From the NCBI GenBank assembly GCA_966250385.1, contig CBINHC010000006.1, positions 124,001 through 188,000 of the forward strand: a DNA stretch of 64,000 nucleotides, read 5' to 3'. How positions within the stretch are numbered: the first letter of the stretch is position 1; each line of letters opens with the position of its first letter. Shown here one piece after another: positions 17,226 to 26,302 of this stretch. Below the pieces are notes generated by a model that was given only the letters and a program-made list of their open reading frames with translations, was not told the DNA's origin and did no database searches. Source of the DNA: DASWTL01 sp966250385 (lineage in GTDB: Bacteria > Bacteroidota > Bacteroidia > Sphingobacteriales > Sphingobacteriaceae). A program made the position numbers and the translations under genes.

Positions 17226-19019
17226 TTGGAAGTAATCTTTAAGGGTCCGGACCTGCTTCCTGTTCAGGATTGCCGATAGTTCCTGCTCGGAAGCCTCACG
17301 GATTTTTCGCACTGACTTGAAGTGACGGAGCAGTTTTTCGGATGTGGTCTTTCCGATTCCCGGGATATTCTGGAGTTCGGTGACCAGCGTGCCTTTATTT
17401 CTTTTTCTCCTGTGAAAAGTGATCCCGAATCGGTGAGCTTCATCCCGTAAGTGCTGGATGATCTTTAAGGTCTCCGATTTCTTGTCCAGGTAAAGCGGAT
17501 ACTGGTCCCCCGGGTAAAACAGCTCTTCCAGTCGTTTGGCAATGCCGATCACTGTCACCTGGCTCTGGATACCCAGTTGCGTCAGGCTCCTCACAGCCGA
17601 TGACAGCTGTCCCTTGCCGCCGTCGATAACGATCAGCTGCGGTAAGCTGTTACCCTCGTCGAGCATTCGTCTGTACCGCCTGTAGACAGCCTCTTCCATG
17701 GTCGCAAAGTCGTTGGGGCCCTCGACCGTTTTTACGTTAAAGTGCCTGTAATCCTTTTTTGAGGGCTTACCGTCCTTGAAGACTACGATAGCGGAAACCG
17801 GGTATCGTCCCTGGAAATTGGAGTTATCGAAACATTCGATGTGGCGGGGAAGCTGATTAAGCCGAAGATCCTTCATCATCTGGTTCAACAGCCGTTCTGT
17901 CTTCAGTTCCGGGTTGAGCTTTTCATACTGTTCGAGCTTATCCCTTTTAAAAAAATGGACATTCTTCTGCGAGAGTTCAAGGAGCTTCTTTTTCTCGCCG
18001 AGTTTCGGGACTGTGAACCGCATACCAGGGTCGTCGATGCTGATCTCGAAGGGAACGATGATCTCCCGGGATGTGCTGTTGAAACGGCTCCGGAACTCGG
18101 ATATCGCAATAGTCAGCAGGTCCTCATCCGTCTCGTCCAGTTTTTTCCGGATCTCAATGGTCTGGGTCTGGATAACCGTACCGTTCATAACCTTCAGGAA
18201 GTTCACAAAGGCATGCTTTTCGTCCGATGCAATACTGAATACATCCACATCGGTAATTGACGAGTTGACGATCGTCGACTTGCTCTGATACTTCTCCAAA
18301 AGGTCGAGCTTCCGTTTCAGCTGGTGGGCAAGTTCGAAGTTTAAGTCGAGCGAAGCGTTTTCGAGATCCGATTTAAGCTGCCTGATCACTCCGCCGATCT
18401 TGCCGTTCAGGATGTCCTTGATGTCCTCGATATTGTCGTTGTAGTCTTCCTCGCTCTGGAATGCCTGGCATGGGCCCTTGCAGTTTCCGATCTGGTATTC
18501 CAGGCATACCTTGAACTTTCCGGCGGCAATGTTTTCCGGGGTCAGCGCCAGGTTGCAGGTCCGCCGCGGGTAGATCTCCTTGATGAGTTCAAGGATCGTG
18601 TGCATCATGCTGACCGATGCATATGGGCCAAAATAGGTGGAGCCATCTCGGATGATCTTCCGGGTCCAGTAGATCCGCGGAAAGTGTTCCTTTTTGATGA
18701 CAATCCAGGGATACGTCTTGTCGTCCTTAAGCATGACGTTGTATCGCGGCTGATGCTTCTTGATCAGGCTGTTTTCAAGCAGCCAGGCATCAATTTCGGT
18801 ATCAACTATAGTGAAGGTGATGTTCCGGATCTTGCTTACCAGTACGCGGGTTTTCGCATTGACCCGGTAAGTATCGTTGCTGAAGTAGCTGGTGACCCGG
18901 TTCTTCAGATTTTTCGCTTTGCCGATATAGATCAGTTCTCCTTCAGCATCCCAAAACTGATAGACACCCGGTTTCGGCGGGATCTTTTTAAGAGCCTGTT
19001 TGTAATCGAACTTTTCCAT
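17205..19019 (-). CDS. uvrC: Excinuclease ABC subunit C
   Basis: 604 residues, normal length. The GIY-YIG nuclease is at the N-terminus (PKPGVYQF with GVY at 18-20, IYIGKAKNLKNRV with YIG at 31-33). A UVR motif region lies mid-protein, then the second nuclease half with CFDNSNFQG and VIDGGKGQLS, and a helix-hairpin-helix pair near the end (LQNIPGIGKTTSEKLLRHF). UvrC makes both incisions in nucleotide excision repair. It is the third gene of a minus-strand set with sprE/porW and a penicillin-binding protein, 18 bases after the latter. Confidence 0.97.
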   Translation of the reverse strand: MEKFDYKQALKKIPPKPGVYQFWDAEGELIYIGKAKNLKNRVTSYFSNDTYRVNAKTRVLVSKIRNITFTIVDTEIDAWLLENSLIKKHQPRYNVMLKDDKTYPWIVIKKEHFPRIYWTRKIIRDGSTYFGPYASVSMMHTILELIKEIYPRRTCNLALTPENIAAGKFKVCLEYQIGNCKGPCQAFQSEEDYNDNIEDIKDILNGKIGGVIRQLKSDLENASLDLNFELAHQLKRKLDLLEKYQSKSTIVNSSITDVDVFSIASDEKHAFVNFLKVMNGTVIQTQTIEIRKKLDETDEDLLTIAISEFRSRFNSTSREIIVPFEISIDDPGMRFTVPKLGEKKKLLELSQKNVHFFKRDKLEQYEKLNPELKTERLLNQMMKDLRLNQLPRHIECFDNSNFQGRYPVSAIVVFKDGKPSKKDYRHFNVKTVEGPNDFATMEEAVYRRYRRMLDEGNSLPQLIVIDGGKGQLSSAVRSLTQLGIQSQVTVIGIAKRLEELFYPGDQYPLYLDKKSETLKIIQHLRDEAHRFGITFHRRKRNKGTLVTELQNIPGIGKTTSEKLLRHFKSVRKIREASEQELSAILNRKQVRTLKDYFQEKSPGD

Positions 19020-19037
19020 AGGTTAAAATGGGGTCCC

Positions 19038-21284
19038 TCAGAACCCCAGCTTTTCTTCAGTATCAGTCGGAGTCGCCGTGCTGTCAGTCTTGGCGGCATA
19101 GGCATTACAGTCCAGGGTGACGTTCACGCCGCCTTTCGGTTGCTCGAAATCACCTTTTGAATACTTCAGTTTCGGGTCAGCGTAGACCTTTTGCATATAG
19201 AGTCCGAAGACGGGCAGCGCGGAATTGGCACCCTCTCCGTATCTGGTACTGGTGAAATGGATCGCACGGTCCTCCGCACCGGTCCAGACACCGGTCACCA
19301 GTTCCGGGGTTATGCCGATGAACCATCCGTCCGAGTTATTCTGGGTCGTACCGGTCTTGCCGCCGATCGGGTTGTTTAAATTGTATTTCCAGCGTAAGCG
19401 CCTTCCGGTTCCCTGCTCTACAGTTCCCTTCAGCATATTGGTCATGACATAGGCCGTTTGTTCATTCATGGCCTGAACCAGTTTCGACCGGCCTTCATAG
19501 AGTACTGCACCGTTCCGGTCCTCGATCCGTACCAGATAGAGCGGTTCGATCCAGACGCCGTGATTGACGAATGCCGAATAGGCGCCAACCATATCGTAGA
19601 GGGAGGCATCGAATGTTCCCAGGCAGATCGACGGGTATGCCGGCACGTCGGTGGTAATACCCATGCGCTTGGTCAGCGTACTGACGGCGGTCGCGCCGAC
19701 CTTGGACATCAGGTTGGCAGTAACATAGTTCTGGGAGTGTGCAAGGGCCGTTTTCAGAGTGATGTACCCCGGAAGCGGGTTAGCCGCGCGCGGTGTCCAG
19801 CCATCGATGGTCACCGGCTCGTTCGGAATGGTGTAGCAGGGAGAATACCCGTTGTCGATTGCGACCGCATAGGTAAACGGCTTGGCGGTAGAGCCCACCT
19901 GCCTGGTTCCGGTCTTTACCTGGTCATATTTGAAATGCTCAAAATTGATACCGCCTACCCAGGCGCGAACATAGCCTGTTTTGGGTTCCATTGACATCAC
20001 CGCATTGCGGAGCAGCATCTTATAGTACCGAACGGAGTCGATCGGCTTCATCAGAGTGTCAATATCTCCTTTCCAGGTAAAGATCGACATTTTTGCAGGT
20101 GTATTGAAGTTCTCGGTGATCGCGGACTCCGACAGCCCTTCTTCCGAAAGCTGACGGTACCGGTCCGACCGTCGGATCCCTTCCTTCAGCAGGTTTTCCA
20201 TTTCTTTGCCCTTGAACGGATTCTTGCCGCGCCATTGCTGGTTAAACTCCCGCTGAAGCTCTTTCAGGTATTGCCGCTGTGCGTCTTCTGCATATTTCTG
20301 CATCCTTGAGTCTATGGTCGTATAGATCCGTAACCCGTCCCGGTCCAGATCGTACGGCGTGCCGTCAGCCTTCTCAATGGACTGCTCAGCAAAAATCTTC
20401 TGGATCTCTCTTTTCAGTACAGCCCTGAAGTAGGCGGCTGATCCGTCGTTATGATCGGTGGGGTTAAAGTCAAGGCCCAGCGGCTTTTCCTTTAATGTGG
20501 CCGCCTCGGCGTCGCTCAGGAAGCCTTCATCGCGCATGTTCTCCAGAACGGTATTCCGCCGTGCCAGCGCGCGTTCCTTGTTCCGGATCGGTGAATAATA
20601 GGAGGGGCCCTTCAGCATGCCGATCAGCAATGCTGCCTGTTCCGGATCGAGTTTATCCGGTGTCGTATTGAAATAGGTCCTTGCAGCCGATTTGATCCCG
20701 AATGTATTGTATCCCCCAAAATCCACCGTGTTGAGATACATGGTAATGATCTCTTCCTTGGTGTAGTTCCTTTCCAGTTTGACCGCGATGATCTGTTCCT
20801 GAAACTTCTGGATGACCCGTTTACCGACGCTCTTTGCCCGCCCTTCCTTGGAAAACAGATTGAGCGCGAGTTGCTGGGTAATCGTACTGGCACCCTGTTT
20901 CTTGCCAACGAGGTTGTAAAACAGGATCGTGAAACTTCTCTTGAAGTCAATTCCGGAGTGGTTGTAAAAACGCCTGTCTTCGGTAGCGATCAATGCATTG
21001 ATCACATTTGGTGAGATCTGGTTGTAATTGACGTTGGACCGGTTGTGGACATAGTAGGTCCCCAGGACCTGGTTGTCACTGGAGATAACTTCCGAGGCCA
21101 GATTGCTCTTAGGGTTTTCCAGGTCCCGGAAAGATGGCAGCTTGCCGAAAAGGCCGAGTCCGATACTTAAAAGCAGGACCGCCGCAACCGCAATGCTTAG
21201 AATGATTATCTTCCAAAAATTGATCGTATACCGCTGGATATCATCGTTTGTTAACTGCTTGGATCTATTCCGTGATTCTTTCAT
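19038..21284 (-). CDS. Class A penicillin-binding protein (PBP1A-type, bifunctional)
   Basis: 748 residues. One N-terminal membrane helix (about 24-46), then the glycosyltransferase domain with Glu102 in IATEDRRFYNHSGID and GASTITQQLALNLF. The transpeptidase domain follows: VGSTAKPFTYA (active-site SxxK), SQNYVT (SxN) and GGKTGTT (KTG). It polymerises and cross-links peptidoglycan at the outer face of the inner membrane. Its start overlaps the end of the sprE/porW-like gene by 20 bases, so the two are translationally coupled; uvrC follows. Confidence 0.95.
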   Translation of the reverse strand: MKESRNRSKQLTNDDIQRYTINFWKIIILSIAVAAVLLLSIGLGLFGKLPSFRDLENPKSNLASEVISSDNQVLGTYYVHNRSNVNYNQISPNVINALIATEDRRFYNHSGIDFKRSFTILFYNLVGKKQGASTITQQLALNLFSKEGRAKSVGKRVIQKFQEQIIAVKLERNYTKEEIITMYLNTVDFGGYNTFGIKSAARTYFNTTPDKLDPEQAALLIGMLKGPSYYSPIRNKERALARRNTVLENMRDEGFLSDAEAATLKEKPLGLDFNPTDHNDGSAAYFRAVLKREIQKIFAEQSIEKADGTPYDLDRDGLRIYTTIDSRMQKYAEDAQRQYLKELQREFNQQWRGKNPFKGKEMENLLKEGIRRSDRYRQLSEEGLSESAITENFNTPAKMSIFTWKGDIDTLMKPIDSVRYYKMLLRNAVMSMEPKTGYVRAWVGGINFEHFKYDQVKTGTRQVGSTAKPFTYAVAIDNGYSPCYTIPNEPVTIDGWTPRAANPLPGYITLKTALAHSQNYVTANLMSKVGATAVSTLTKRMGITTDVPAYPSICLGTFDASLYDMVGAYSAFVNHGVWIEPLYLVRIEDRNGAVLYEGRSKLVQAMNEQTAYVMTNMLKGTVEQGTGRRLRWKYNLNNPIGGKTGTTQNNSDGWFIGITPELVTGVWTGAEDRAIHFTSTRYGEGANSALPVFGLYMQKVYADPKLKYSKGDFEQPKGGVNVTLDCNAYAAKTDSTATPTDTEEKLGF

Positions 21285-23988
21285 TTAAGGTGTTCTGATA
21301 AAATTCAATATACTGGTCCAGGTCTTCCTTTTCCTCCAGTTTCCCGAGGTCTTCCTGGGTAATAATAAACGTATTAAACCGGTCTTCCGGAACTTTCATG
21401 ATCTGCTTCATTAACGGCGTTATTTCCCGGGAGTATGCGAGAGCGGCTGCCTTGTTCATGAACGGACCGACAAATATCAGTTGATTTTGATTATTTACAC
21501 GTTTTAATTGGTGTTTAATTGCGGCCGAAGCAAAGTTCGTACGATTAAACTGGCCCAGCCCGAAACGTGAAGAGCTGAGGTTCGCACGCCCATCCTGCAC
21601 ATTTACAACAAAATAGCAAATGGCGGAGTCCCTCAGCGCAAACCGGCCGGAGACCTGGACCGGAACCTTTTCGGCAATCGGGTTGACGGCCGCGGGAACG
21701 ACCGGCTTATCTGCCGCGGTCTCCGCTATTGTTGCCGGTGCAGGCTCTTCCACCCAGCGGGGCTCGGAACCGTCTGTCTTAAGGATTGCATATGTGCGGG
21801 CCGCAAGTTTCGCCCGGTTCTTCTCAATGTAGTCCAGGTGCAGTTTGACGAGCGGAGTCACCAGGCTGTCGGCGGGAAAGGTGGTAATGATATCGTTCAG
21901 CCGAGCTTCAAATGCGGGCAGAGCCTGAAGATGTCCGGTGCTCAGGGCCTCCAGGTAGGCGAGCTGCGGCAGGAGGCGGTTTTGGGGGAACTGCGCTTTT
22001 ACCCGGCTGATCTGAGACAGGGCTTCGCCGTACTTCCCCGCCTCGAACATGGCATAGGCCTGATCATAGGCCTGGTTCAGGGCTGCCTCCCGGTCATCCT
22101 GTTTTTTTCCGTATTCAGGATCGAGGATGATTTGGGCATAGGGCGTTCCCGGAAACTGGGTGAGCAGGACCTTTTTCATTTCGCCGGCCTGAACGGTCGA
22201 GTCGGTTTCCGAATAAAGCCGGTACATGTTGTAATAGACCGCTGGCAGGTTGCCTGATTCCGGAAATCTCCGGAGCAGCTGCCTGTAGGCGAGGATAGCC
22301 TGCTGTCGGTCCTCCAGAATATCCCGGTAAAATCCTGCGATCTCCTGGTAGGCTTTTTCGATCCGGTGATCCGAGGCGGCTTTCAGGGCCGGAGTGACCG
22401 GCAGATCACGGATATATTCCTGCCGGAGCGCATCGGGATCTGCTGTCCGCCCGTTTCCGGCACCGGCTGAGGCGCGGGCGTCGTCCGGATTCGGCGGCGC
22501 CATCGTATTGTTGCTGGCCATCTGTGCCGACGATTTCTGACTGGTCCGCCAGTTGTCCTCGAGCTTCCGGTTGCCCCACCTTCTTTTGAATTCGGACAAA
22601 CCCTGGCTAAGAGCCATGGAGTTGTTAAAATAAAACTTCCCTTCGGAGATAGCCGGCTGAAAGGAGGTTTCAGCAGCGGGACTGAAGGCAATATTTGCCG
22701 GCTCTGCCGAATTCCTTGCTGAATAGTTCTTTATGAGATCTGCGAGCCGGGATTCGCGGTCCCGCTCGGGAAGCGATGCAAGCATTTGAAGCGTGTCCTC
22801 CCGGGCTATGACGGATAGCTGGGTGGTCAGGAGATCCAGGTTGGCAGCCTTCTTATGGATCCCCGCATATTGCGGGTGATCTGCCGGCAGCACGGATAAC
22901 GTACTGTCATAATACAGGCGTGCGGTGGCGTAGCGGGATGCGCTGAAATACAGTTCCGCCAGGGAAAGGTAGCTCAATCCTCTTTGCTCGGGGTTATCGG
23001 CGCTTTTTTCCAGGGATCTGTTGAAGCTTTCTACTGCTTTTTCCGCATCGTCCTGCGCCAGGTAGGCCTTGCCGATTTCATAGTAGATCTGGTCCTGGAA
23101 TGCCTTGTTCTTGTCAGGCTTTAATAAGGCGGTCAGTTTGCTGACACGCCCGTTTGTTTCACGTGGATCATTTTCCGGCTGCAATGCGATCCGGTTCAGC
23201 TGGGCGTTGAATGCCAGGCTGAACGGGGCGTTGCTTCGTATTACGGCGGTGTAAAGGCGCTGGGCGCTTAAGGAATCTCCGTTCAGTTCGCGGAGCCGGG
23301 CCAGCAGGAAGGTCCACCTCAGTTTAAGCGACTTGTTCCGGGTCAGCTTCCGGGCCCTTTCGAGGTATATCATAGCCATCGAATCCTCACGGGCAATGAG
23401 GTGAAGCTGTGCCCGCGATGCGTAAACGGCCGGAGCGGCCTTAGACTTTGGCTTCAGGTATTTTTCCGCCGAGTCCAGGGCTGTTCCGGCTTCCGCATAG
23501 TTCCCCAGGGCAGTCAGCGAGCGGGCCTTCCAGGCCAGCCACATCAGGGACTTCTCCCGGTCATACGGGTAGGATCTGTAGAGATAGTCGAACAATTCAG
23601 CTGCGGTAAAAAAGCCGGATTTCAGGTGATTCGCCCTGGCGATCAGGAAATATGCGTCGTCAACATACTGGCTGGACGCCTTCTCGCTGATAATGACGTT
23701 CAGTTTGCCTACCGCCTTGTCCAGGTCCTTGTCTTCGGTCCGGGCGGTAGTTGCTGCAGGTTCTTTAAATACCGGTATCAGACGGGTATAGTCATCCCGG
23801 TATGCTTCTTCCATTTGCCGCTGGCTTTCATCGATCAGGATCCGGGCGTTATAGAGGATATTGTACCTGGCAGTCAGGTTTTGCATTCCACGTCCCGCTG
23901 CAGTGTCTTTGGATGTGCTGCAGGAAGCAAGAAGTGCCAGGCCGAAGAGTGCGCCGCCTTTCAGAAAAATACGTTTCCCCGTTTTCAA
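21265..23988 (-). CDS. sprE: T9SS-associated TPR lipoprotein SprE/PorW family
   Basis: 907 residues. Lipoprotein signal with lipobox LLASC (Cys23). NLTARYNILYNARILIDESQ just after it is the conserved start of the SprE/PorW family. The rest is a long array of tetratricopeptide repeats (for example YYEIGKAYLAQDDAEKAVES and AILAYRQLLRRFPES), ending in an SPOR-like segment that includes FVGPFMNKAAALAYSREI. In known T9SS, PorW/SprE links the motor complex to the outer-membrane translocon. It is the first gene of the set sprE-PBP1A-uvrC, which converges on gldKLMN. Confidence 0.88.
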   Translation of the reverse strand: MKTGKRIFLKGGALFGLALLASCSTSKDTAAGRGMQNLTARYNILYNARILIDESQRQMEEAYRDDYTRLIPVFKEPAATTARTEDKDLDKAVGKLNVIISEKASSQYVDDAYFLIARANHLKSGFFTAAELFDYLYRSYPYDREKSLMWLAWKARSLTALGNYAEAGTALDSAEKYLKPKSKAAPAVYASRAQLHLIAREDSMAMIYLERARKLTRNKSLKLRWTFLLARLRELNGDSLSAQRLYTAVIRSNAPFSLAFNAQLNRIALQPENDPRETNGRVSKLTALLKPDKNKAFQDQIYYEIGKAYLAQDDAEKAVESFNRSLEKSADNPEQRGLSYLSLAELYFSASRYATARLYYDSTLSVLPADHPQYAGIHKKAANLDLLTTQLSVIAREDTLQMLASLPERDRESRLADLIKNYSARNSAEPANIAFSPAAETSFQPAISEGKFYFNNSMALSQGLSEFKRRWGNRKLEDNWRTSQKSSAQMASNNTMAPPNPDDARASAGAGNGRTADPDALRQEYIRDLPVTPALKAASDHRIEKAYQEIAGFYRDILEDRQQAILAYRQLLRRFPESGNLPAVYYNMYRLYSETDSTVQAGEMKKVLLTQFPGTPYAQIILDPEYGKKQDDREAALNQAYDQAYAMFEAGKYGEALSQISRVKAQFPQNRLLPQLAYLEALSTGHLQALPAFEARLNDIITTFPADSLVTPLVKLHLDYIEKNRAKLAARTYAILKTDGSEPRWVEEPAPATIAETAADKPVVPAAVNPIAEKVPVQVSGRFALRDSAICYFVVNVQDGRANLSSSRFGLGQFNRTNFASAAIKHQLKRVNNQNQLIFVGPFMNKAAALAYSREITPLMKQIMKVPEDRFNTFIITQEDLGKLEEKEDLDQYIEFYQNTLNERITE

Positions 23989-24118
23989 ATGCTGATCAGA
24001 TTTTCTCTCAAAATAACATCATATAGCCGGAAAAATTATATCATGTCAATGAAGAGTGGTAAATATACTAAAGATTGAACATCCGGGGTCATGGGAAGCG
24101 TGTTCCCCTTAAAAACTT

Positions 24119-24126
24119 TATCTTTG
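24119..24126 (+). promoter_or_regulatory. Candidate -7 promoter element of the ATP synthase operon
   Basis: TATCTTTG matches TAnnTTTG exactly. Transcription would start near 24131-24134, about 15 bases before the ATG at 24148. No TTG lies at the right distance upstream. The element sits inside the alternative longer reading of atpZ, which argues for the 24148 start. Confidence 0.5.
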
Positions 24127-24147
24127 GCAAACCAATCTGATGCCCCG

Positions 24148-24387
24148 ATGAACACCAGTGACCCTGAAGAGAACGACAGCTTCCAGGACGAGAAGCAGGC
24201 GGCCAAGAGCTATGTCCGGTATACGGGCATTGGTTTCCAGATGATCGCGGTCATCGGGCTATTCACCTTCGTCGGCTACAAGATCGATCAGTCCCGGGAA
24301 TCTTCACAGCCCCTCTATACCGCGGTGCTCGGTCTGGTCGGCGTCTGCATTGCGTTGTTCCAGGTCGTCCGCTCTCTAAAAAAATAA
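24148..24387 (+). CDS. atpZ: AtpZ-like ATP synthase accessory membrane protein
   Basis: 79 residues from ATG 24148 (MNTSDPEENDSF); an in-frame ATG at 24091 lies upstream of the promoter element and is unlikely. Two membrane helices: YTGIGFQMIAVIGLFTFVGY and LYTAVLGLVGVCIALFQVV. This is the AtpZ/AtpI-type protein at the head of F-ATPase operons, which helps assemble the c-ring and may affect Mg2+ uptake. It is followed three bases later by the atpI-like gene. Confidence 0.85.
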   Translation: MNTSDPEENDSFQDEKQAAKSYVRYTGIGFQMIAVIGLFTFVGYKIDQSRESSQPLYTAVLGLVGVCIALFQVVRSLKK

Positions 24388-24390
24388 GCT

Positions 24391-24780
24391 TTGAACCTAT
24401 CGAGATTCCTTTTATTGTTTACGGGATTTACCCTGCTTGTCGGAGCCGCGGCTGATCTGATCGAGCGGTCCGATCCATCGGATACGGTGCTGATCCCGAA
24501 GTTCTGGGTGGTGTTCGGACTGATCGCCTTCCTCACGCTGATCGCCTATGTCCTGTCCTGGATTGGCATCCGGAAAGGGGCCGAAGTGTCGGTTTTTACC
24601 ATCCTTGGAGGCATTGTCATGAAGATGCTTTTCTGTATGGTCTTTGTATTGGTTTACTTGCTGAAATTCAGGGTGAACGACATTCAGTTTGTAGTAAATT
24701 TTTTTTCTTTATATTTCTTGTATACAGCCTTTGAAGTTTACTGTCTGTTGCGTAACTTGCGCCACCAAAATAAAACGTAA
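24391..24780 (+). CDS. atpI: AtpI-like ATP synthase assembly protein, TTG start
   Basis: 129 residues, four membrane helices (FLLLFTGFTLLVGAAADLI, FWVVFGLIAFLTLIAYVL, MKMLFCMVFVLVYLL, FVVNFFSLYFLYTAFEVYCL). The only start that keeps the first helix is a TTG at 24391, three bases after the atpZ stop; the next ATG lies deep in the protein. Position between atpZ and atpB fits the AtpI-like protein that assists c-ring assembly. The start codon and tight spacing suggest translation coupled to atpZ. Confidence 0.75.
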   Translation: MNLSRFLLLFTGFTLLVGAAADLIERSDPSDTVLIPKFWVVFGLIAFLTLIAYVLSWIGIRKGAEVSVFTILGGIVMKMLFCMVFVLVYLLKFRVNDIQFVVNFFSLYFLYTAFEVYCLLRNLRHQNKT

Positions 24781-24794
24781 AAATCACGCCATAA

Positions 24795-25955
24795 ATGTTT
24801 TTTAGCCACATTTTGAACTCAAGAAGAAATCGATTTAGTGCTGTTTTCGCTCTTTTTTTAGCGTTTTTCACAATTCAGGCTGAAGCACAATCTTCCGTGT
24901 CCGATACCGATTCTGTTTTCTCTTCTGTTGATAAGCCTCAGGAAAAGCTGGCATCTTCAGAGGAGCCGTTTGATACCGGTAACTTTATTTTGCATCACAT
25001 TGCCGATGCGCATGATTTCCATATGTGGGGTGAGGGTCACAGTTCGGTTAGTCTTCCGCTTCCCGTGATTCTTTGGACTGATAACGGCCTGGTTACATTT
25101 ATGTCCAGCGCATTTCATCATGATGATGAAGCGAAGGAAGTGGTTGAACGTAACGGGCAGCGGTTTGTAAAATATCATGAAAAGATTTACTACGCATCCG
25201 AAACGGCCAATGCTGCAGGTGAGTATGTAGAGCTTGACAAGGATCATCCGGTGAATGCGAAGCCGCTGGACTTTTCGATCACCAAGAACGTCTTTTCCAT
25301 GCTGGTATCCGTGGTGATTCTGCTGATCATGTTCATCTCTGTGGGCCGCGCCTATGTCAAACGCAAGGGGAAGGCTCCTAAAGGATTCCAGTCCCTGATC
25401 GAGCCGGTCATTCTGTTCGTTCGTGACGATATCGCCAGACCGAACCTGGGTTACAAATACGAGCGCTATATGCCGTACCTGCTGACCGTGTTCTTCTTTA
25501 TCTGGTTCAACAACGTGCTGGGACTGGTTCCGTTCTTCCCGGGAGGAGCTAACGTGACCGGAAATATTGCGGTAACGATGGTATTGGCCCTGATCACATT
25601 CCTGATCACGACGTTCAGCGGAAACAAATACTACTGGAAGCACATCTTTTTGCCTCCCGTGCCATGGTGGATGTATCCGGTCATGGTCCCTGTGGAGATC
25701 GTCGGGATTTTCACCAAGCCGATCGCGCTGATGATCCGGTTATTTGCGAACATCACTGCAGGTCACATCCTGATGCTTTCACTGATCTGTCTGATCTTTA
25801 TCTTCAAGAACATCATGATAGCGCCAATCGCCGTTCCGTTCGCTGTATTTATCAGTTTGATCGAATTGCTGGTAGCATTTATCCAGTCGTTTATCTTTAC
25901 GATTCTTTCCGCCCTGTTTATCGGGATGGCGATCGAGGAGCATCACGATCATTAA
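24795..25955 (+). CDS. atpB: F0F1 ATP synthase subunit a
   Basis: 386 residues, longer than the roughly 270 of E. coli because of an N-terminal extension: a signal-like segment (about 14-31, ending QAEAQ), an acidic stretch, and a His-rich region (HHIADAHDFHMWGEGH). The membrane part carries the essential Arg315 in FTKPIALMIRLFANITAGH and ends with FIQSFIFTILSALFIGMAIEE. Subunit a conducts protons past the c-ring. The extended a subunit is usual in Bacteroidota. It follows atpI by 14 bases. Confidence 0.95.
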   Translation: MFFSHILNSRRNRFSAVFALFLAFFTIQAEAQSSVSDTDSVFSSVDKPQEKLASSEEPFDTGNFILHHIADAHDFHMWGEGHSSVSLPLPVILWTDNGLVTFMSSAFHHDDEAKEVVERNGQRFVKYHEKIYYASETANAAGEYVELDKDHPVNAKPLDFSITKNVFSMLVSVVILLIMFISVGRAYVKRKGKAPKGFQSLIEPVILFVRDDIARPNLGYKYERYMPYLLTVFFFIWFNNVLGLVPFFPGGANVTGNIAVTMVLALITFLITTFSGNKYYWKHIFLPPVPWWMYPVMVPVEIVGIFTKPIALMIRLFANITAGHILMLSLICLIFIFKNIMIAPIAVPFAVFISLIELLVAFIQSFIFTILSALFIGMAIEEHHDH

Positions 25956-25992
25956 TTTTAAAATAATTGTTTAACTATATAAATAAATCAAA

Positions 25993-26208
25993 ATGGTAGG
26001 AAGTATCGCTGCAATTGGTGCAGGTTTAGCTGCAATCGGTGCTGGTCTTGGTATCGGCAGAATCGGTGGATCAGCTATGGAAGGTATGGCTCGTCAGCCA
26101 GAAGCTGCATCAAAAATTCAAACTGCGATGTTGATCGCTGCTGCGTTCGTTGAGGCGGTTGCGTTATTCGCGGTGGTAGTTGCTCTTTTAGGTAACAACC
26201 CACAGTAA
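25993..26208 (+). CDS. atpE: F0F1 ATP synthase subunit c
   Basis: 71 residues, two helices joined by the polar loop ARQPEA. Glu54 in AAAFVEAVALF is the ion carboxylate; the neighbourhood lacks the Gln/Ser pattern of sodium-binding c subunits, so proton coupling is inferred. It is followed by a strong hairpin (26219-26257) that probably protects or processes its message so that many copies are made per operon transcript. Confidence 0.96.
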   Translation: MVGSIAAIGAGLAAIGAGLGIGRIGGSAMEGMARQPEAASKIQTAMLIAAAFVEAVALFAVVVALLGNNPQ

Positions 26209-26218
26209 TTTTAAAACT

Positions 26219-26257
26219 TATTCCGGTGTTGCAGCGGTTGGCTGCAACACCGGAATA
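26219..26257 (+). promoter_or_regulatory. Intercistronic hairpin after atpE
   Basis: A perfect 16-base-pair stem: TATTCCGGTGTTGCAG (26219-26234) and CTGCAACACCGGAATA (26242-26257) with a 7-base loop CGGTTGG. It lies between the atpE stop (26208) and the atpF start (26303). No U-run follows, so it is more likely an mRNA-stabilising or attenuating element than a full terminator. Confidence 0.8.
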
Positions 26258-26302
26258 TTCTATCAAAGAAATTCAAACTAAAGACACATACTATAACATA
26301 GC

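Noticed and set aside
23401..24078. 225-codon open frame on the plus strand
   Set aside because: It is antisense to the sprE/porW-like gene start and reads across its lipoprotein signal; no family features.
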